Shown: one piece after another, positions 15,990-28,074 of the stretch
Layout of the letters: each line of letters begins with the position of its first letter
Position numbering within the stretch: position 1 is the stretch's first letter
Assembly: GCF_963169125.1 (NCBI RefSeq)
Contig: NC_084799.1
Coordinates: forward strand, 68,006,143 to 68,070,142
From: Humulus lupulus
Lineage: Eukaryota > Streptophyta > Magnoliopsida > Rosales > Cannabaceae
Direction of reading: 5' to 3'
Length of the DNA stretch: 64,000 nt
Program-made: the position numbers and the translations under genes
Notes under the pieces: model-generated
Databases searched by the model: none
Told to the model about the DNA's origin: nothing
What the model saw: the letters and a program-made list of their open reading frames with translations, nothing else

Positions 15990-16170
15990 GAGATAGTAGA
16001 GAGAGAAGTGAGATATTGAGTTTTTTGGGTGTGGAAAAATGAGAGGGGTATTTTGGGAAATAAGGAAATGTTTAGCATCAATTTGAAATTGTAATTAGTG
16101 CTAGAATTATTATGTAATTGTCCCTATTAGTATGTATAAATATGAAATTTCCCTTTACAATAATATAAAC
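15950..16170 (-). repeat. Right terminal inverted repeat of the MULE
   Basis: Reverse-complemented, this matches the left TIR in order: GTTTATATT, GGGAAATTTCAT, TTCTAGCA, CCCAAAATACCCC and a CT run (here GA at about 15957-15985). The next recognisable feature to the right is the decayed Helitron helicase. Confidence 0.75.
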
Positions 16171-16333
16171 ACATGTAGTTTAATATATATATATATATAC
16201 AAATTGCTAAAGATAGAATTGAAGTATGTACAATAGCAAGAATGGAGAATTTATTTTATTAAATTATACAACCATAAAATTTATACCTTATAAGTTAAGA
16301 ATTTGAAGTGGGGACATGAATAAGGAGACTATA
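16171..16333. other. Short AT-rich gap between MULE and Helitron helicase
   Basis: It contains a TA microsatellite at about 16181-16200. I looked for the 3' Helitron terminus here (CTRR preceded by a hairpin, minus strand) and did not find a convincing one. Confidence 0.4.
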
Positions 16334-17655
16334 TTATTTTATAGAATAAATAGTTTTTTTTATGAGTGAGTATTTTGAAATACTTCTTTGTAAACAATAT
16401 TTTTTAATTAAATTTGGGTCTCCCACCTCATCATCAGCATTTAGTATGATCATTCCTTCTCTTGTGGTAACTCGGGACACATCAACATATAACTGACCGT
16501 GGGTGAATACTTGCTTAGGGAGGTACATGCCAACATGTTTAAGAGATTGTCCTTGGATTTTGTTGATTGTCATGGAAAAACATGGTGCCAAGGGAAGTTG
16601 TCGTCTATTAAGCTTGAATGGCCATCTTGATTCATTGGGAGACATGATAATTCTTTGAATAATGACATTTTCACCAATATTTGTTCCATAAATGATGTTG
16701 CCTCAATGGACCATTTACCAAGATGTCTGATAATCAATCTTGTGCCATTGCATAGGCCTTCTATTTGATTTAGATTTCTAAGGAGCATTACAAGAGCACA
16801 TTCCTTAAGTCACATCTCATGATTAGGGATGCCATTAAATTTCAAACCATTCAAAAATTCAGCTAGATACAAAAGATCTTCATCATTTGTCTTTACACTT
16901 GCTTTGCATATATTGTCTGAGCTAAAATATTTTCTCCCTTCACCTGATATAATATTCATAGTCATCTCATTTAGTTCATAGACCATTTCATTTTTGGTGT
17001 TAGTATTGCTCTTTCTGTCAAATATGCAGGATCGTTGTACTTTTGTAAAAGTAATGGGTAGATAACTTCAACTATGGATTTCATTAGATCTTGAGATGGA
17101 TTTATGGTGATATCAGAAGGAAGCTTAATTAATTGTCTATCAATGTCATCATATAATGAACCATCTCCAATCTGCAACATCCATTTGTCAAAAGAAGCTA
17201 TTTTAGCAGCCTCAAAACCAATCAGGCTTCCATTATAGAGCCTCATATTTTGGTTGAGCTCATATATTTTGAAAAATGGCCACAAATATGATGAGTTATG
17301 AGAAGCATCAACATGATCAGCTCTTGTACCTTTTGGGACAACTGGTAATATTTGTCGAAAATCACCACCACATACTATTGTAAGTCCTCCAAAAGGTTTG
17401 TTAGAGCTATTTTCAAACCTTGTTCTTAGAATATCTCTTAAGGTCTTATCTAAAGCTTCAAAGCATAACTTATTTGCCATAGGTGCTTCATCCCAAATGA
17501 GCAAAGAAGTTTTCACAAGAAGTCCAACTAGTGGGGTGCCTTGTCGAATTTCATAAGTCGACTTTGATGTAACATTCAAGGGAATATGAAATCGTGAATG
17601 AGTTGTCCTACCATTAGGCAATAACAAAGCAGCTATGCCTAAAGTTGCTACAGGC
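16334..17655 (-). pseudogene. Helitron helicase, C-terminal (PIF1-like) part
   Basis: This is the last part of a Rep-helicase polyprotein that would unwind DNA during rolling-circle transposition. From 17655 leftwards it reads LPVATLGIAALLLPNGRTTH (Ia region), then LLIWDEAPM (Walker B / motif II), GGDFRQILPVV (motif III) and ELNQNMRL (motif IV). After frame changes and a stop near 16800 come INKIQGQSLKHVG and HGQLYVDVSRVTTREG (motifs V-VI). Those motifs and their order are typical of PIF1-family Helitron helicases. It is separated from the Walker A part by the LINE at 17672-22407. Confidence 0.88.
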
Positions 17656-17671
17656 AAGACTGTTTTTTATT
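17656..17671. repeat. Left target-site duplication of the LINE
   Basis: AAGACTGTTTTTTATT here matches AAGACTATTTTTTATT at 22408-22423 with one mismatch. It is 16 bases long, as expected for target-primed reverse transcription, and lies within the interrupted helicase reading region. Confidence 0.85.
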
Positions 17672-17729
17672 ATTTTTGGACAACAAAATCTTATTAATTA
17701 GAGTGATTCTCAGTTTCTCTCTCTTCCAC

Positions 17730-18998
17730 GGCGAGGAGGCGAAAAGCTGGGCAGAAGCTAGCAAAACCAGTCATTGAGCCGGAGCTCCCTTCATCCGATG
17801 GAGAAGATATTGTTCAGGAGCGGTATGAGGAAGTAGTCATTGAGGAAATGGATATTACAGAAGAGCAAGAACTTGATGCTAGGGATTCGGTTTGTGCTTC
17901 GAATGAGGGTTTTGATCTATCCACGGATCCTGATACTGGGTCCTGGGCTGCAGAGGTTGAGGCTAGATCTTTCCAAGATTCAGCCAAATAAACTTGGGCT
18001 AAGTTTCGGGAAGCTCTTCCATCACGTGGGTATACGAAGCTACATTACTTGGAGCCTTTTCAGAAGGATGGACAGATAATTGCAAAATTGGATGTGGATG
18101 AGATTGAAGTGGAAGCCTCCTTCTGGAAATTAGCATTGATCTGTGTGGTGATTGGTGCTAACCACCACTTGCAGGTTTTGAAGGGTTTATCAAACGGATT
18201 TGGGGAAAGCTTGGTATTGAGCGAGTGGCTCGAATGATTGTTGGCTTTACAATGGTGAAGTTTAGAGATGAAGCAACACGTGATCTGGTTTTGGAATCAG
18301 GCGTGGTCCATTTTGATAATAAACCAGTTGTTCTCCGTCCCTGGACTATTGATATCAAGTCCTTGAAGTCTATTAAATCAGTGCCTGTGTGGATCCGGTT
18401 ACCTGATCTTGGCTTGCAATATTGGGGGGTGAAGTGTTTGAGTGCCGTTGTTAGCACAATAGGTAATCCTATAATGATTGATAAGATAACCAAGGATCGA
18501 TCTATGATAAAATTTGCTCGTGTCTTAGTTGGGATGGAAATAGTAGATTCTCTACCTAAGTACATCAGTTATTCCAATGAGAATGGTCAAGTTATGGAAC
18601 AGCTTATAGAATATGAATGGCTGCCAACAAAATGTTCTAATTGTAAGAAATTGGGACACTCAGTAACATTTTGCAAGTTTGTTCCTGAAGCAGTCTAGAG
18701 GCAGAAAGAATCGAAGAATAAGGAAGCAACTGATCCTTCTGAGGCAGTGAATACTGTAAGTCTGAATGCCTCTGTTCCAATTCAGCAATTAAATTCTGCC
18801 CAACCAAGTGATGATCCAATAGAGCCCCATTGGGTTTCTCCGAAAAGAGCTAGTGTTAAAAAGCAAGTTGTTCAGGCTCCTATTAGGCAGGCCAGGAACC
18901 CTTTTAGTGTGCTCCAGGAGCAGCAGAGACCTTTGTCTGAAATCTCAACCAAACCAGACCCAAATGGAATACTGCAACCTATTGAGCTGGAATGTTAG
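17730..18998 (+). pseudogene. LINE ORF1 protein (DUF4283 plus CCHC zinc knuckle)
   Basis: This is the nucleic-acid-binding protein of plant L1-like elements. An acidic N-terminal stretch is followed by the DUF4283 fold (about 18030-18520) with the typical FIKRIWGKLGI, VLRPW and VPVWIRLPDL segments. A zinc knuckle CSNCKKLGHSVTFC follows at about 18632-18673, then a polar tail ending at TAG 18996-18998. In-frame stops (TAA near 17989, TAG near 18696) break it. The start codon cannot be fixed because the 5' end is decayed. It overlaps the start of ORF2 in another frame, the normal arrangement. Confidence 0.85.
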
Positions 18999-21900
18999 AG
19001 GGTTGAATAGATTGAATAAACAGATGGTGGTTCTTGATATCTGTACATTAAATAAAGTTGGGATTGGGGCTCTTCTTGAAACTAAAATCAAGGGAGTGAA
19101 AATAAAGGAAGTTATGAGTTCTACTTTTGTTGGTTGGGAGTATTATAGTAGTGAGTACTTGGAGGGTAGAATTTTATTGATTTGGAAAGCTCATTTGGTG
19201 CATATTGAAGTGATACAGGAAAGTGCCCAATTATTGCACTGTAAAGTTAGAACACGCAATAAGCCTGATTTTTGTCTTACAATAGTGTATGGTTCTAATT
19301 TTTTGGAGTCGAGGAGATCTTTATGGCATGATTTGACCCATTTTAAATGGCCTATAAAATCTTGGATCATTCTAGGGGATTTTAATGATGTTTTTGCTCC
19401 TGATGATAGATTGGGAGGGAGACCTATCACAATGAAAGAAATGGAGGATGATAGACAGTGGCTTGATCTTGGCTTGGTTGATGAAATGAAGATTATGGGG
19501 TCCTTTTATACTTAGTCTAACAATCAAGAAGGGGGGACTCACATTTTCTCTAAGTTGGACATGGTATTTGTTAATGAAGCCTGGCTTGACTCTTATCCGT
19601 TAGTTACTGTTGTTTCTCAATGTGAGGTTATTTCTGATCATTGTTTTATTCTTCTTAAACATCTTCCTGCTTTGAGGATGGGGGTAAAGTCGTTTCGTTT
19701 TTATAACATGTGGGTCTCTCATCCTAAATTTAGGGAGATAGTCTTGGCTAACTGGTCTAAACAGTTACTGTATAAGGGTAATGGATTGAAGCAGATTAGT
19801 TGGAAGCTTACCTGTCTTAAGCATGTCTTGAAGGCTTTTAACTGGAAGGTTATGGGGGATGTTGCTTGTAATTATGAGATAAGTAAAGGTTATATCAACA
19901 AGTCCATTCTAATTGTTTTGTTGATCCGGCTAATAGCAGGTTGTGTACTGAGGATAGAGAAGCTTTTCTGGAATTTAAAAGACAGGAGCATTTGTATGCT
20001 AGTTTCCTCTACCAAAAGAGTAAAATAGATTGGCTGCGATTTGGAGATGACAACTCTTCGTTCTTTCATTCTAGTTTAAAGAATAGGAAATTAACTAATA
20101 GGATTGTGTCTTATGTTACTGATGAAGGGCAGGTTGAGGATGATTATACTAAAGTTACCAGTCATTTTCTTCAGCATTTTAAGAGCTTTTGGGTGCAGCT
20201 AGTAAGGCTTCAGGCAAAATTGATTCTCAAGTTATTGCGTATGGTCCAGTTTTGGGTATAGAAGTTCAGTTGGGATTAATCAAACCATTCTCTGCCCATG
20301 AAGTTAAAGTGGCTATGTTTAGCATTCACTCAATTAAAAGCCCAGGTCCAGATGGTTATGGGGCGGATTTTTTCAAAGCGTTATGGAAGGATATTGGCAA
20401 GGAAATATCACTGGCTGTCCTTGATTTTTTTTATTCAGGTTGTATCCCTCAATATCTGAATAAAACACTCATTTATCTTATTCCTAAAGTGGATCATCTA
20501 GTTAATGCAGTTGATTTTAGGCCTATTGCTTGTTGCACTACCATTTACAAATGCATATCCAAAATGTTGTGCAGTAGGCTTAACTCTGTTCTTCCTTTAC
20601 TGATTAATCAAAATCAGGGGGCTTTTATCAAGCATCGATCTCTTGCTCATAATTGTCTCATCCTTCAAGACTTGCTTAAGGGGTACAATAGGAAAAATAG
20701 TTCCCCTCGGTGTCTTATGAAGATTGATATTAGTAAGGCGTATGACTCAATTGACTGGGATTTCTTGGAGAATCTTCTAAATGTTCTCTATTTTCCGATG
20801 AGATTTATTAGGTGGGTTATGGTTTGTCTTCGGGGTTCATCCTATTCTTTAGTGATGAATGGTAGCATTCAAGGTTATTTTCAAGGAGCCAAAGGTCTTA
20901 GACAAGGTGATCCAATCTCGCCTTTACTTTTTCTTATTGTGGTGGATTTTCTTACTCGTTTATTGTTAAAAGCTTCTATAGAGAAAGATTTCAGATTTCA
21001 CCCTTTGTGCAAGTCCCTAAAGCTTGTTAATCTTTGTTTTGCTGACAATCTCCTACTGTTTTGGAAAGCCAATCCGAAGTCAGTTATGATCTTTATTCAA
21101 GCTTTTAATGAGTTTACTTTATCTTTGGGCCTCTCTATTAACCAAAGCAAATCTCGAATTTATTTTGGAGGGCTAGATGCTGGTGATAAATCTCCCCTAT
21201 TGTTGTGTTCTAATTTGATTGAAGGGCACTTCCCCTTGAAATATTTGGGTGTTCCTCTGAGACCTACTAAATGGAAGGCTACTGACTGCGACATTATTCT
21301 TAAGAAAATTAGAATGCATCTGAATGGTTGGGCTAGTCATCACTTATCATATGTTGGTCAGGTCTAGTTGGTGCATTCTGTGTTGTTGGGGATTCACTCT
21401 TATTGGATGAATATCTTTTTGTTACCTCAGAGTGTAATCAGAGATATTGACTGCCTTTGTAGGAAATTCCTTTGGGGTGAGAAGGGCAACAGAAGCAAAT
21501 TTCATCTTATCTCTTGGGAGCATGTTTGTCGTTCGAAGTGTTTTGGTGGTTTGGGATTTCGGAAGGGTCCTACTTGGAAAAAGATTATGTTAGCTAAGTT
21601 CATTTGGGCTATTTCTTCTAAGTAGGATATTTTATGGGTGAAATGGGTCAACTGTATTTAATTAAAAGGAACTTCTCTCTGGGATTATCTGTTAAAACAA
21701 GATACCAGTTGGTATTGGAGGAAGCATATCAATCTCTGTCCAGATCTGAATTAGAGGCTACGGTTGTGAATGGGAAGCTTCAGCTGGGTAAGCTTTACTC
21801 CTTAGTGCTGCTTGGCAAGTTGGTGTTATATGAGAAGGCTGTGTGGTGTAGGCTTACGGTTCCTAAACACAGATTTATCTTGTGGCTAGTTGTGAACCAA

Positions 21901-22332
21901 AAGCTTCTCACAAGGGATTTATTTCATCATTGTCATTTGCCTATTCCATCTTTATTATGCTCTGTTTGTTCTGAAGAAGATGAAAGTTACTCTCATCTAT
22001 TTTTTGAGTGTTTGTTCTCCAGGAGAATAATGCAGGCTATTTATGGGTGGCTGGGAGAGGCTATTTTTCCTGTTCAGTATGCGGATTGGTCTCAATGGTT
22101 GTCTGGGCATCGCACTGGATGGATTTCCTTGGTGGTTGCTGCAACTCTTGCGGCTACTGTTTATTTTCTTTGGCTGAACAGAAACCATTGCTGTTTTGAG
22201 AAGAGTTTTTTTTTCTATTTCTAGGATTGATAACTTGATTAGGTTTTCTATTAAGGCTAGAGTGCAGAATCTAAATGATCAGAATTGTTCTATTAGAGAG
22301 AGACAAATGTTAGATTTTGTCATCAATTTGTA
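18964..22332 (+). pseudogene. LINE ORF2: endonuclease, reverse transcriptase and zf-RVT
   Basis: ORF2 nicks target DNA and copies the element RNA into it. The apurinic-like endonuclease begins at 18964 (LLSWNVRGLN) and shows LLETK, GDFNDVF (about 19375) and the SDH-type motif ISDHCF (about 19635). The reverse transcriptase (about 20280-21350) shows SPGPDGY, IYLIPKV, FRPIACC, QGAFIKHRS, MKIDISKAYDSIDW and GLRQGDPISPLLF. The catalytic box reads FADNLLLF, where FADD is expected, so one catalytic Asp is lost. The zf-RVT domain (about 21840-22060) has CSVCSEEDESYSHLFFEC. There are stops near 19513, 21365 and 21623 and a frame change near 19970-20200. Confidence 0.92.
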
Positions 22333-22407
22333 ATTTGAGGTGGAGTTTTTCGCCAGCCTTTTTGTTGTACCTAGTTTGTTTTATCAATAAAAAAAAATGA
22401 TAAAAAA

Positions 22408-22423
22408 AAGACTATTTTTTATT
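22408..22423. repeat. Right target-site duplication of the LINE
   Basis: Matches 17656-17671 at 15 of 16 positions and directly follows the A-rich tail. The Helitron helicase frame resumes to its right on the minus strand. Confidence 0.85.
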
Positions 22424-23006
22424 GTGATTTGAGCTTTGCAATAATTGTTTTCCATAAAAATGTTTTACTAGTACCACCATGTCCATTGATAAAAAATAAA
22501 TTGCCTTGTTCATTCTCTACTGAATGTACTATTGCTTTATAAGCTAATTTTTGGCAAGGATTTAGAGCAGCAAATGATTTCTCATGCAACATCTTAAATT
22601 GATCTCGGTCATAATCAAGTTCTTCATTGACCAATCTATTACCCGAGTCTTTTATACAAGATGGATTAGGCAGGGACATTCCATCTATATCTTTCAAACT
22701 TTTTCCCATCTTCAGCATGATACTTTCAATCTCGAACAATGTGTATGCTACAACTTGTTGTTCAGTTAACTTAAGATCATTCATTCTAAATCTCTTCCTA
22801 TGCAATGAAGTTATGTCATCTGACAATGCAATATAATTAGATTTCCAAAGTTGTGATGCATCAGAAACCTGACAGTGAATGAGTATCGTGACGAAAAGAT
22901 GTCTATCCTTTCCAGTTGCCTATATTGGAGCTTCAGTCAAGCAATCTATCCACTCTTTATCATCGTCTAACAATCCCAAAGCATAGCATGCACCTTTAAA
23001 ATTAGG
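22424..23006 (-). pseudogene. Helitron helicase, central part with Walker A
   Basis: Read leftwards from 23006 it opens with YPNFKGACYALGLLDDDKEW, a strongly conserved Helitron segment just before the helicase, then a stop near 22920. It continues with LSDDITSLHRKR and NPCQKLAYKAIV to the P-loop GHGGTSKTFLW. The usual P-loop is GGTGKT, so Gly has become Ser. The upstream half lies beyond the Ty3 element at 38647, and the downstream half beyond the LINE at 17655. Confidence 0.9.
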
Positions 23007-23011
23007 ATATG
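23007..23011. repeat. 5-bp target duplication of the Tekay-like element (left)
   Basis: ATATG immediately precedes the TGTAACG start of the 5' LTR and recurs at 38642-38646 right after the 3' LTR. Confidence 0.9.
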
Positions 23012-25528
23012 TGTAACGTCCCAAAATTACCTAATAAGACTTGAGGCCTTGATTAGGGGGTCAGGATGGAAATATATGGAGTTATATGTTTATTTGATAT
23101 ATTTGATTGTGATTATGTGAGTTATATGATAATATAACTAGTGGTGCATGTTTAGGGGTATTAAATATGCATGTGGGCCCATTTCTTATTAGAAGGGCAA
23201 CTTTCATAATTTGGCATGTTATGGGCATAATTGTATATATATGTGCATATATGTGATATATGTGTGAGACCACATTATTATGTGGGTTTATTTGAGTTAC
23301 TCGGCATGAGACGATCCTAGGGAGCAAGTTAGCCGGAAAGTCACAACGGGACCCGATACCCGACTCGGGGCGAGTCAAGGGGTATTTTGGGTATTTGTCA
23401 TTAAATTGGGTTATCGAGTAATGGGATTGAATAACTGGGGATATATTTGCAGTTAGTGAGTTTAGGAGGGAATACCAGGGAATTTGACCATTTTTCATCG
23501 GCGACGTTTTTGGTACCCCAAGTCTCGGGATTAGCTTAAGTCACTTAAGCCTTAAGGAAAACAAAAATCAGAACACACAAACACTTCTAGCAGCTCACCA
23601 ACCGACTCATTCTCTCTCCGTCTCTCTCTCTCTCTAATTTTTCTCTCAACTCTTCTAAGGGGATTCTTTGTGAATTAAAGGGAAATTTGTTGGCCGGAGC
23701 TTGAGAGATTGAAGGCTTAAGTTTGGGAGTGGATTAGCTACAGCAAGGGAAACTTAAACCACAGTTGAGGTTAGCTTTGGGCCTTGATTTCCATTGATTG
23801 TTAGGCTTAGTTTGGCTGTTCTTGAAGAGTTCTTGAGCTTTATAGCTCAAGAGTTGATTTAGTATTTTGATGAGTTATATAACTATATTTTTGTTGGGTT
23901 TTGCTGCTGGGAAGATGTTAGAATTGTTGTGGTGATTGAATTATGGTTTTTGGTTGAAATTTGGTTAGTTTGGGTTGAATTTGGTTGTTGGAAAATGAGG
24001 AAAATCTGTGTTCACAAGGCCAAGTCGCGGCTCTGTTCTTAAGTGGTCGCGGCTCAGTTGAACCCAGGGCCTTGGGAGGCCTTTGTTTGGGAGGCGTGCT
24101 ACGACCCTCTTGGGCAGGTCACGACCCGCATCCCTTTGGAAGAGGGAGAGGGCCTAAGATTAGAGGGGTGCGCCCCGACCCTCAAGGGTAGGTCACGGCC
24201 CGCCTGGGCAGTTTTGGCCTTGGGGATTTTTAATGATGGGAACCTTTTCCTTAGGGCTTCCACTACCCGATTTAGTGGAATTCGAGGCCCCGGAGGCTAG
24301 GACTCGGTCCGAAAGCCTTTATTTGCTCGTTATTGATGGAATCCTATATTATGGTTGTGACTAGGTTATTGCTAGGGGCTCAGAACCAGGATCGTGCTCG
24401 AGGGTCGTCCTTATTTTATGCTATACTCGGACTTGAGGTAAGAAAACTGCACCCAATACGTGTTAATTATGATTAGGGCTTGGGCCCCTGAGAACGTCTA
24501 TGTTTAAGCTATTGTTTCACATGTTGATTGATCCTACTTGAATATTCTATACTTGCTTAAGTGTTTCATGTTTGTTGCATGGTTTCTGTGGTTAGGGCCT
24601 GAGGCCCTGTTAAATAGGTATGATTAGTATTATGAGTACGGTTACTCGATGGTGTTATGTGATTAACATGCATGCGTACTCATTTTGTTGGGATATGCCT
24701 ATTCATATCTGCATCTATTTTGAAGTCTGAATACCTGGATCAGGGCTTGACTTATTAGTCAAGGACGACAAAAGCGCGATGCACGCTGGTCGAAAGGCTT
24801 AGGCCTAAATTAGCAACGTACTATTATGTTGGCCGACCCTATGGTCGTTGGAAAACCAAAGGTGTTGGGCTAGCTCTATGGCTAGTTACTCCGAGCTAAG
24901 GTTGAGGGCCCCAAGTGACTCTATGGTCACATAGCTAGGGAATAGGCCCCGGGGTTGGCTGTATGGTCAACTATTCAGGGCAACGACCCCGAATTGGTCC
25001 AATGACCATTTGTTTGTAACTGAATGACTATATGTGAAGCTTATTATTGCTGGACATGCTGGATAAGTATCTTGAAATCTGTATTTTTTGTTTATGCATA
25101 TGTATAGTTTTCTTACTGAGCCTTGGCTCACGGGTGCTTTGTGGTAAAGGTAAGGGGAAGGGAAAGCTTGACTAGCCATGAGTTGGAGAGCTTCGGTGGC
25201 GGCGTGTACATATGCGGCTGCTCGACCACCATGGCCAAGGATATCTTAGAGGAACTAGGGTTGTAGCCTTGTTTTTGCTGCTTAGGTTAGTTGGATGTAA
25301 TTTTTGATATACCTACAGTTCTTTAAGAATTTGGTTGTAATATTTTGGGATCCCACAAACGTTTGAAACTTTTAAAATAAAAGTCAACGGTTCCTTTGAC
25401 CAAATTTTTTTAACCCTAACCCTTGACATTAACCATAGATACACGTATTAAGCCAAATGACTTGATTAGCAAGTTTGGCACAATTTAAAATACATAATGT
25501 AACGGTCCTGGATTAGGAGGACGTTACA
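23012..25528 (+). repeat. 5' LTR of the Tekay-like element
   Basis: Begins TGTAACGTCC, ends GGACGTTACA, 2517 bases. It is colinear with 36127-38641. In the first ~75 bases I count about six differences between the two LTRs, mainly transitions, so the insertion is old. Internal CT-rich stretch at about 23617-23633. Open frames inside are incidental. Confidence 0.93.
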
Positions 25529-25531
25529 ACT

Positions 25532-25543
25532 TGGTATCAGAGC
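25532..25543 (+). other. Primer binding site (initiator Met tRNA)
   Basis: TGGTATCAGAGC lies three bases after the 5' LTR end and is complementary to the 3' end of plant initiator methionine tRNA, the usual primer for Ty3 and Copia elements. Confidence 0.92.
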
Positions 25544-25640
25544 TGCCAAGGTTTAAGGGTTCCTGAAGACTGGTCGGGCATGTACACTCGCCACTAAAGT
25601 CAAGCTCAACTCAGGGTTCGGTTATTATTATGTGGTTATG
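25544..25640 (+). other. Leader of the Tekay-like element, first part
   Basis: Short untranslated leader following the primer site. It resumes at about 28008-28074 and again at 30624 after two inserted elements. Confidence 0.6.
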
Positions 25641-28007
25641 TGTTTAAATGTTTAAACTATTAGGAACGAGTTTCCTAATACGCAGTAAAATAGTGATGGG
25701 TTTGCCCAGTGTACAACAAAAATTTTGTAACTACTTTTAAATATGCTGATCCATTAATATACATACATTAATCATAAACAAGAAAAGAATAAAGAACATA
25801 CATCTTGATGCCTATCAAGTGTCCTTGCTATCTTTTCGTAAAATAAACGATTTTCATATCCAAGCTGCTCCCAGGTACTCACACTAAGATCTTCCACAAC
25901 GTTTTCTACACTTCAAGAAGTGTGTGAGCACTTAGAGAATAAAGAATGATATATTTCTGATTCAACTTGACGTACTCAACACATGAGATATAGAGAATAG
26001 GCCTGAGACTGGTTCTGTATCTTTTCAGGGAGAAATGGAAAGTATCATTCTTTTCTTAGAGCGAATAAATTCAATATCTTATTATTTTCTGATAAGTCTA
26101 ACTTAAATAGAAAAATATTTAAAAAATAAATATGTAACCAATTACAATTTATCTTTTAATTAATTCATTATCTTATTAATGAAAATATCAAACTAACTTT
26201 TTTGAATTTTTCATTAATTAATTAATAAAATAAATAAAAGTGAAAAATCCATCCCTGATTTCTATAGCTACACGCCACAAACAGTCCAGAGACTGTGTGT
26301 GTCATGCAGTACCCTATCAAATAGGGATATTTATTTTCTCAACTATTATTTAATTATTTTAATAATGTAAACATCAAAACTAACTTTTGAATTATCCATT
26401 AATTAATTAAATAAATAAATAGAAGTGAAAAAAACCCAATCTTGATTTTTTTATGTGCTACACGCCCAAGTGAGTCCTTGTGACTGCTTGGTGCGTGTAG
26501 CTTCCTACAAAATAAGGTCCAAGATTTTTTTTCACATTTATTTAATTATTTATTCAAACTACCCTATCAGATAAAATCCAACAACCTGATAATTAAGTCA
26601 AATTTGAATCCATTATCTTTTTAACTAATTATCACATGTAATTAATTATTTGAATAAATAATAATCTTTTAAATTCAAATCCAATTTGAACTTATCAGAT
26701 TATTATCTCCTACTCAAATAAAGATATTTAATTAATTCTACTAATTAATCAAAACAAATTTTAATTAAATATAAATTTCAAAAATTTGATATTTATTTTA
26801 TTATAATTTCGAAAATTATAATAAATTAATTATTTATATAATTTCAAAAATTATACAATAATTAATTTTTATAATTACAACTATTTTATAATTAATTAAT
26901 TAATCACTATTATCACATAATTGTATATTTGGCCTGAAGAACAAATTTCTTCTTAAATATGTCTTTTTACCATTTATATAAACTCTTGCCTTGAATAGTG
27001 TTGATAGAGCCGTTGTGGGGACCTATGGACATATAATTCCAAGCTCCAATAAATTTGTGATTATGAATTAAACTCTTTAATTAAATAATCTCATGATTAC
27101 TCCACTATAAATACGAGACTGCACTCTTGTAATTATAAACATTTCATTTACTGGGTACTTTATAATAATAAAGTGTCCATTGATATAATCATTACATACA
27201 TATTAACCCTCTAATAATGGAGCATAATTAACCGGGAATAAAATTACTGTTTTACCCTTTTAATTATATCTTGTCTCCTTAAGTACCATTGACTTTACTA
27301 GTGAAGTTTAATTCATAACTAAATTATAAATTTGAGCTCAATAACCTTTCAGTCCCAAAAAGTCAACCCTTAAGAGAACCATTATTTAATTTATTACGAG
27401 AAGGTATAGATTCCTTATCTGTATACTATGTCCCCATCCATTTACATTAATGAGTTCCCAAACAAAAGTTTCTAGCTTGATCATTCTGACAAAGCCTGAC
27501 AAGTGAATCAAAGAACTCATATAACATAAATAGAAGTTCATAGTAACTCCAAGATTAAGATCTATTTGTATATGATCATCAGTTGATATATTTAATTCAT
27601 ACTTCGAAACAGTATTTAAGTAAGTATTAATAAACATATCTGGTATATTTCTATATATTCTCTAATATATAAAGCACCTTCACTAAAGTGTCCTACTACA
27701 CTAGTAATCCGGATCTGGATCACATGTATTCATAATGCTAGTGAACCGTACTTGCAGTAATTAATCTAAAGATTTCGTAACTTTATTTTATTGCGAACTA
27801 TTCAAGTTCATTTATCTCAAATACAATCCTCCCGTACCAATACGTGGTTGAGATCACGTATATAAACTTAAGAATTTTTCTGATATTTACTTAATATTAT
27901 CACAGAATAATATAGTCCATAAAATATATGCATAAAAAATTCAATTTATTTATTTATTTCTTAAAACAATGTCTACTACATATGCTTTCAGGGCACAATT
28001 CCCAACA
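25641..28007. mobile_element. LTR-like insertion in the leader, probably a solo LTR (family uncertain)
   Basis: About 2.4 kb of very AT-rich sequence, non-coding and unlike the surrounding leader, starts near a TGTTTAAA and ends CCCAACA. The reverse complement starts TGTTGGGAATTGTGCCCTGA, which has the look of an LTR start. A TATA-like CTATAAATAC occurs on the plus strand near 27105. No clean 5-bp duplication was found, so the left border (25641 or 25649) and the orientation remain open. Confidence 0.45.
26187..26530. repeat. Imperfect direct repeat of about 190 bp inside the LTR-like insertion
   Basis: A block with AACTAACTTTTTTGAATTTT, a TTAATTAATTAA run, AGTGAAAAA and GCTACACGCC at about 26187-26290 recurs in the same order with changes at about 26375-26470. 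Confidence 0.6.
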
Positions 28008-28074
28008 TCAACATGACATGAATGCCTTATCTGCGTGCCTGTTTAGGAAGCATGAGAAAATATGATAGGGCCTG
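28008..28074 (+). other. Leader of the Tekay-like element, second part
   Basis: Short leader remnant between two insertions. Its last five bases, GCCTG (28070-28074), are the left target duplication of the solo LTR that follows. Confidence 0.6.

Larger units (their letters stand above)
7968..16170. mobile_element. Mutator-like element (Kaonashi type) with MURA and Ulp1-like genes
   Basis: The element is bounded by long diverged terminal inverted repeats. It carries a plus-strand MURA transposase pseudogene and a convergent minus-strand DUF1985/Ulp1-like pseudogene. MULEs that carry Ulp1-like peptidase genes are known in plants as Kaonashi elements. Both genes are broken by stops, so the copy is not autonomous now. 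I could not find a convincing 9-bp target-site duplication, so the outer borders are good to a few tens of bases only. Confidence 0.8.
17672..22407 (+). mobile_element. Non-LTR retrotransposon (plant L1-type LINE), degenerate
   Basis: The insertion is about 4.7 kb and is flanked by a 16-base target duplication. It carries ORF1 with DUF4283 and a CCHC knuckle, and ORF2 with endonuclease, reverse transcriptase and zf-RVT domains. It ends in an A-rich tail (about 22387-22409). Stops in both ORFs and a mutated catalytic motif show it is inactive. It splits the minus-strand Helitron helicase. Confidence 0.93.

Noticed and set aside
15833..16081. 82-codon minus-strand open frame rich in Ser/Leu
   Set aside because: It is the right terminal repeat with its GA/CT run, the mirror of the rejected frame at 8059.
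7950..16185. 9-bp target duplication of the MULE
   Set aside because: No matching 8-10-mer directly outside the terminal repeats by eye; element ends may be decayed.
16171..16333. Helitron 3' end next to the MULE
   Set aside because: No CTRR terminus with an adjacent GC hairpin could be found on the minus strand; border left undefined.
23082..23498. Antisense open frame of 138 codons in the 5' LTR, with a related one at 36197-36388
   Set aside because: Both lie inside LTRs and differ in length because of decay. They reflect LTR composition, not a gene.
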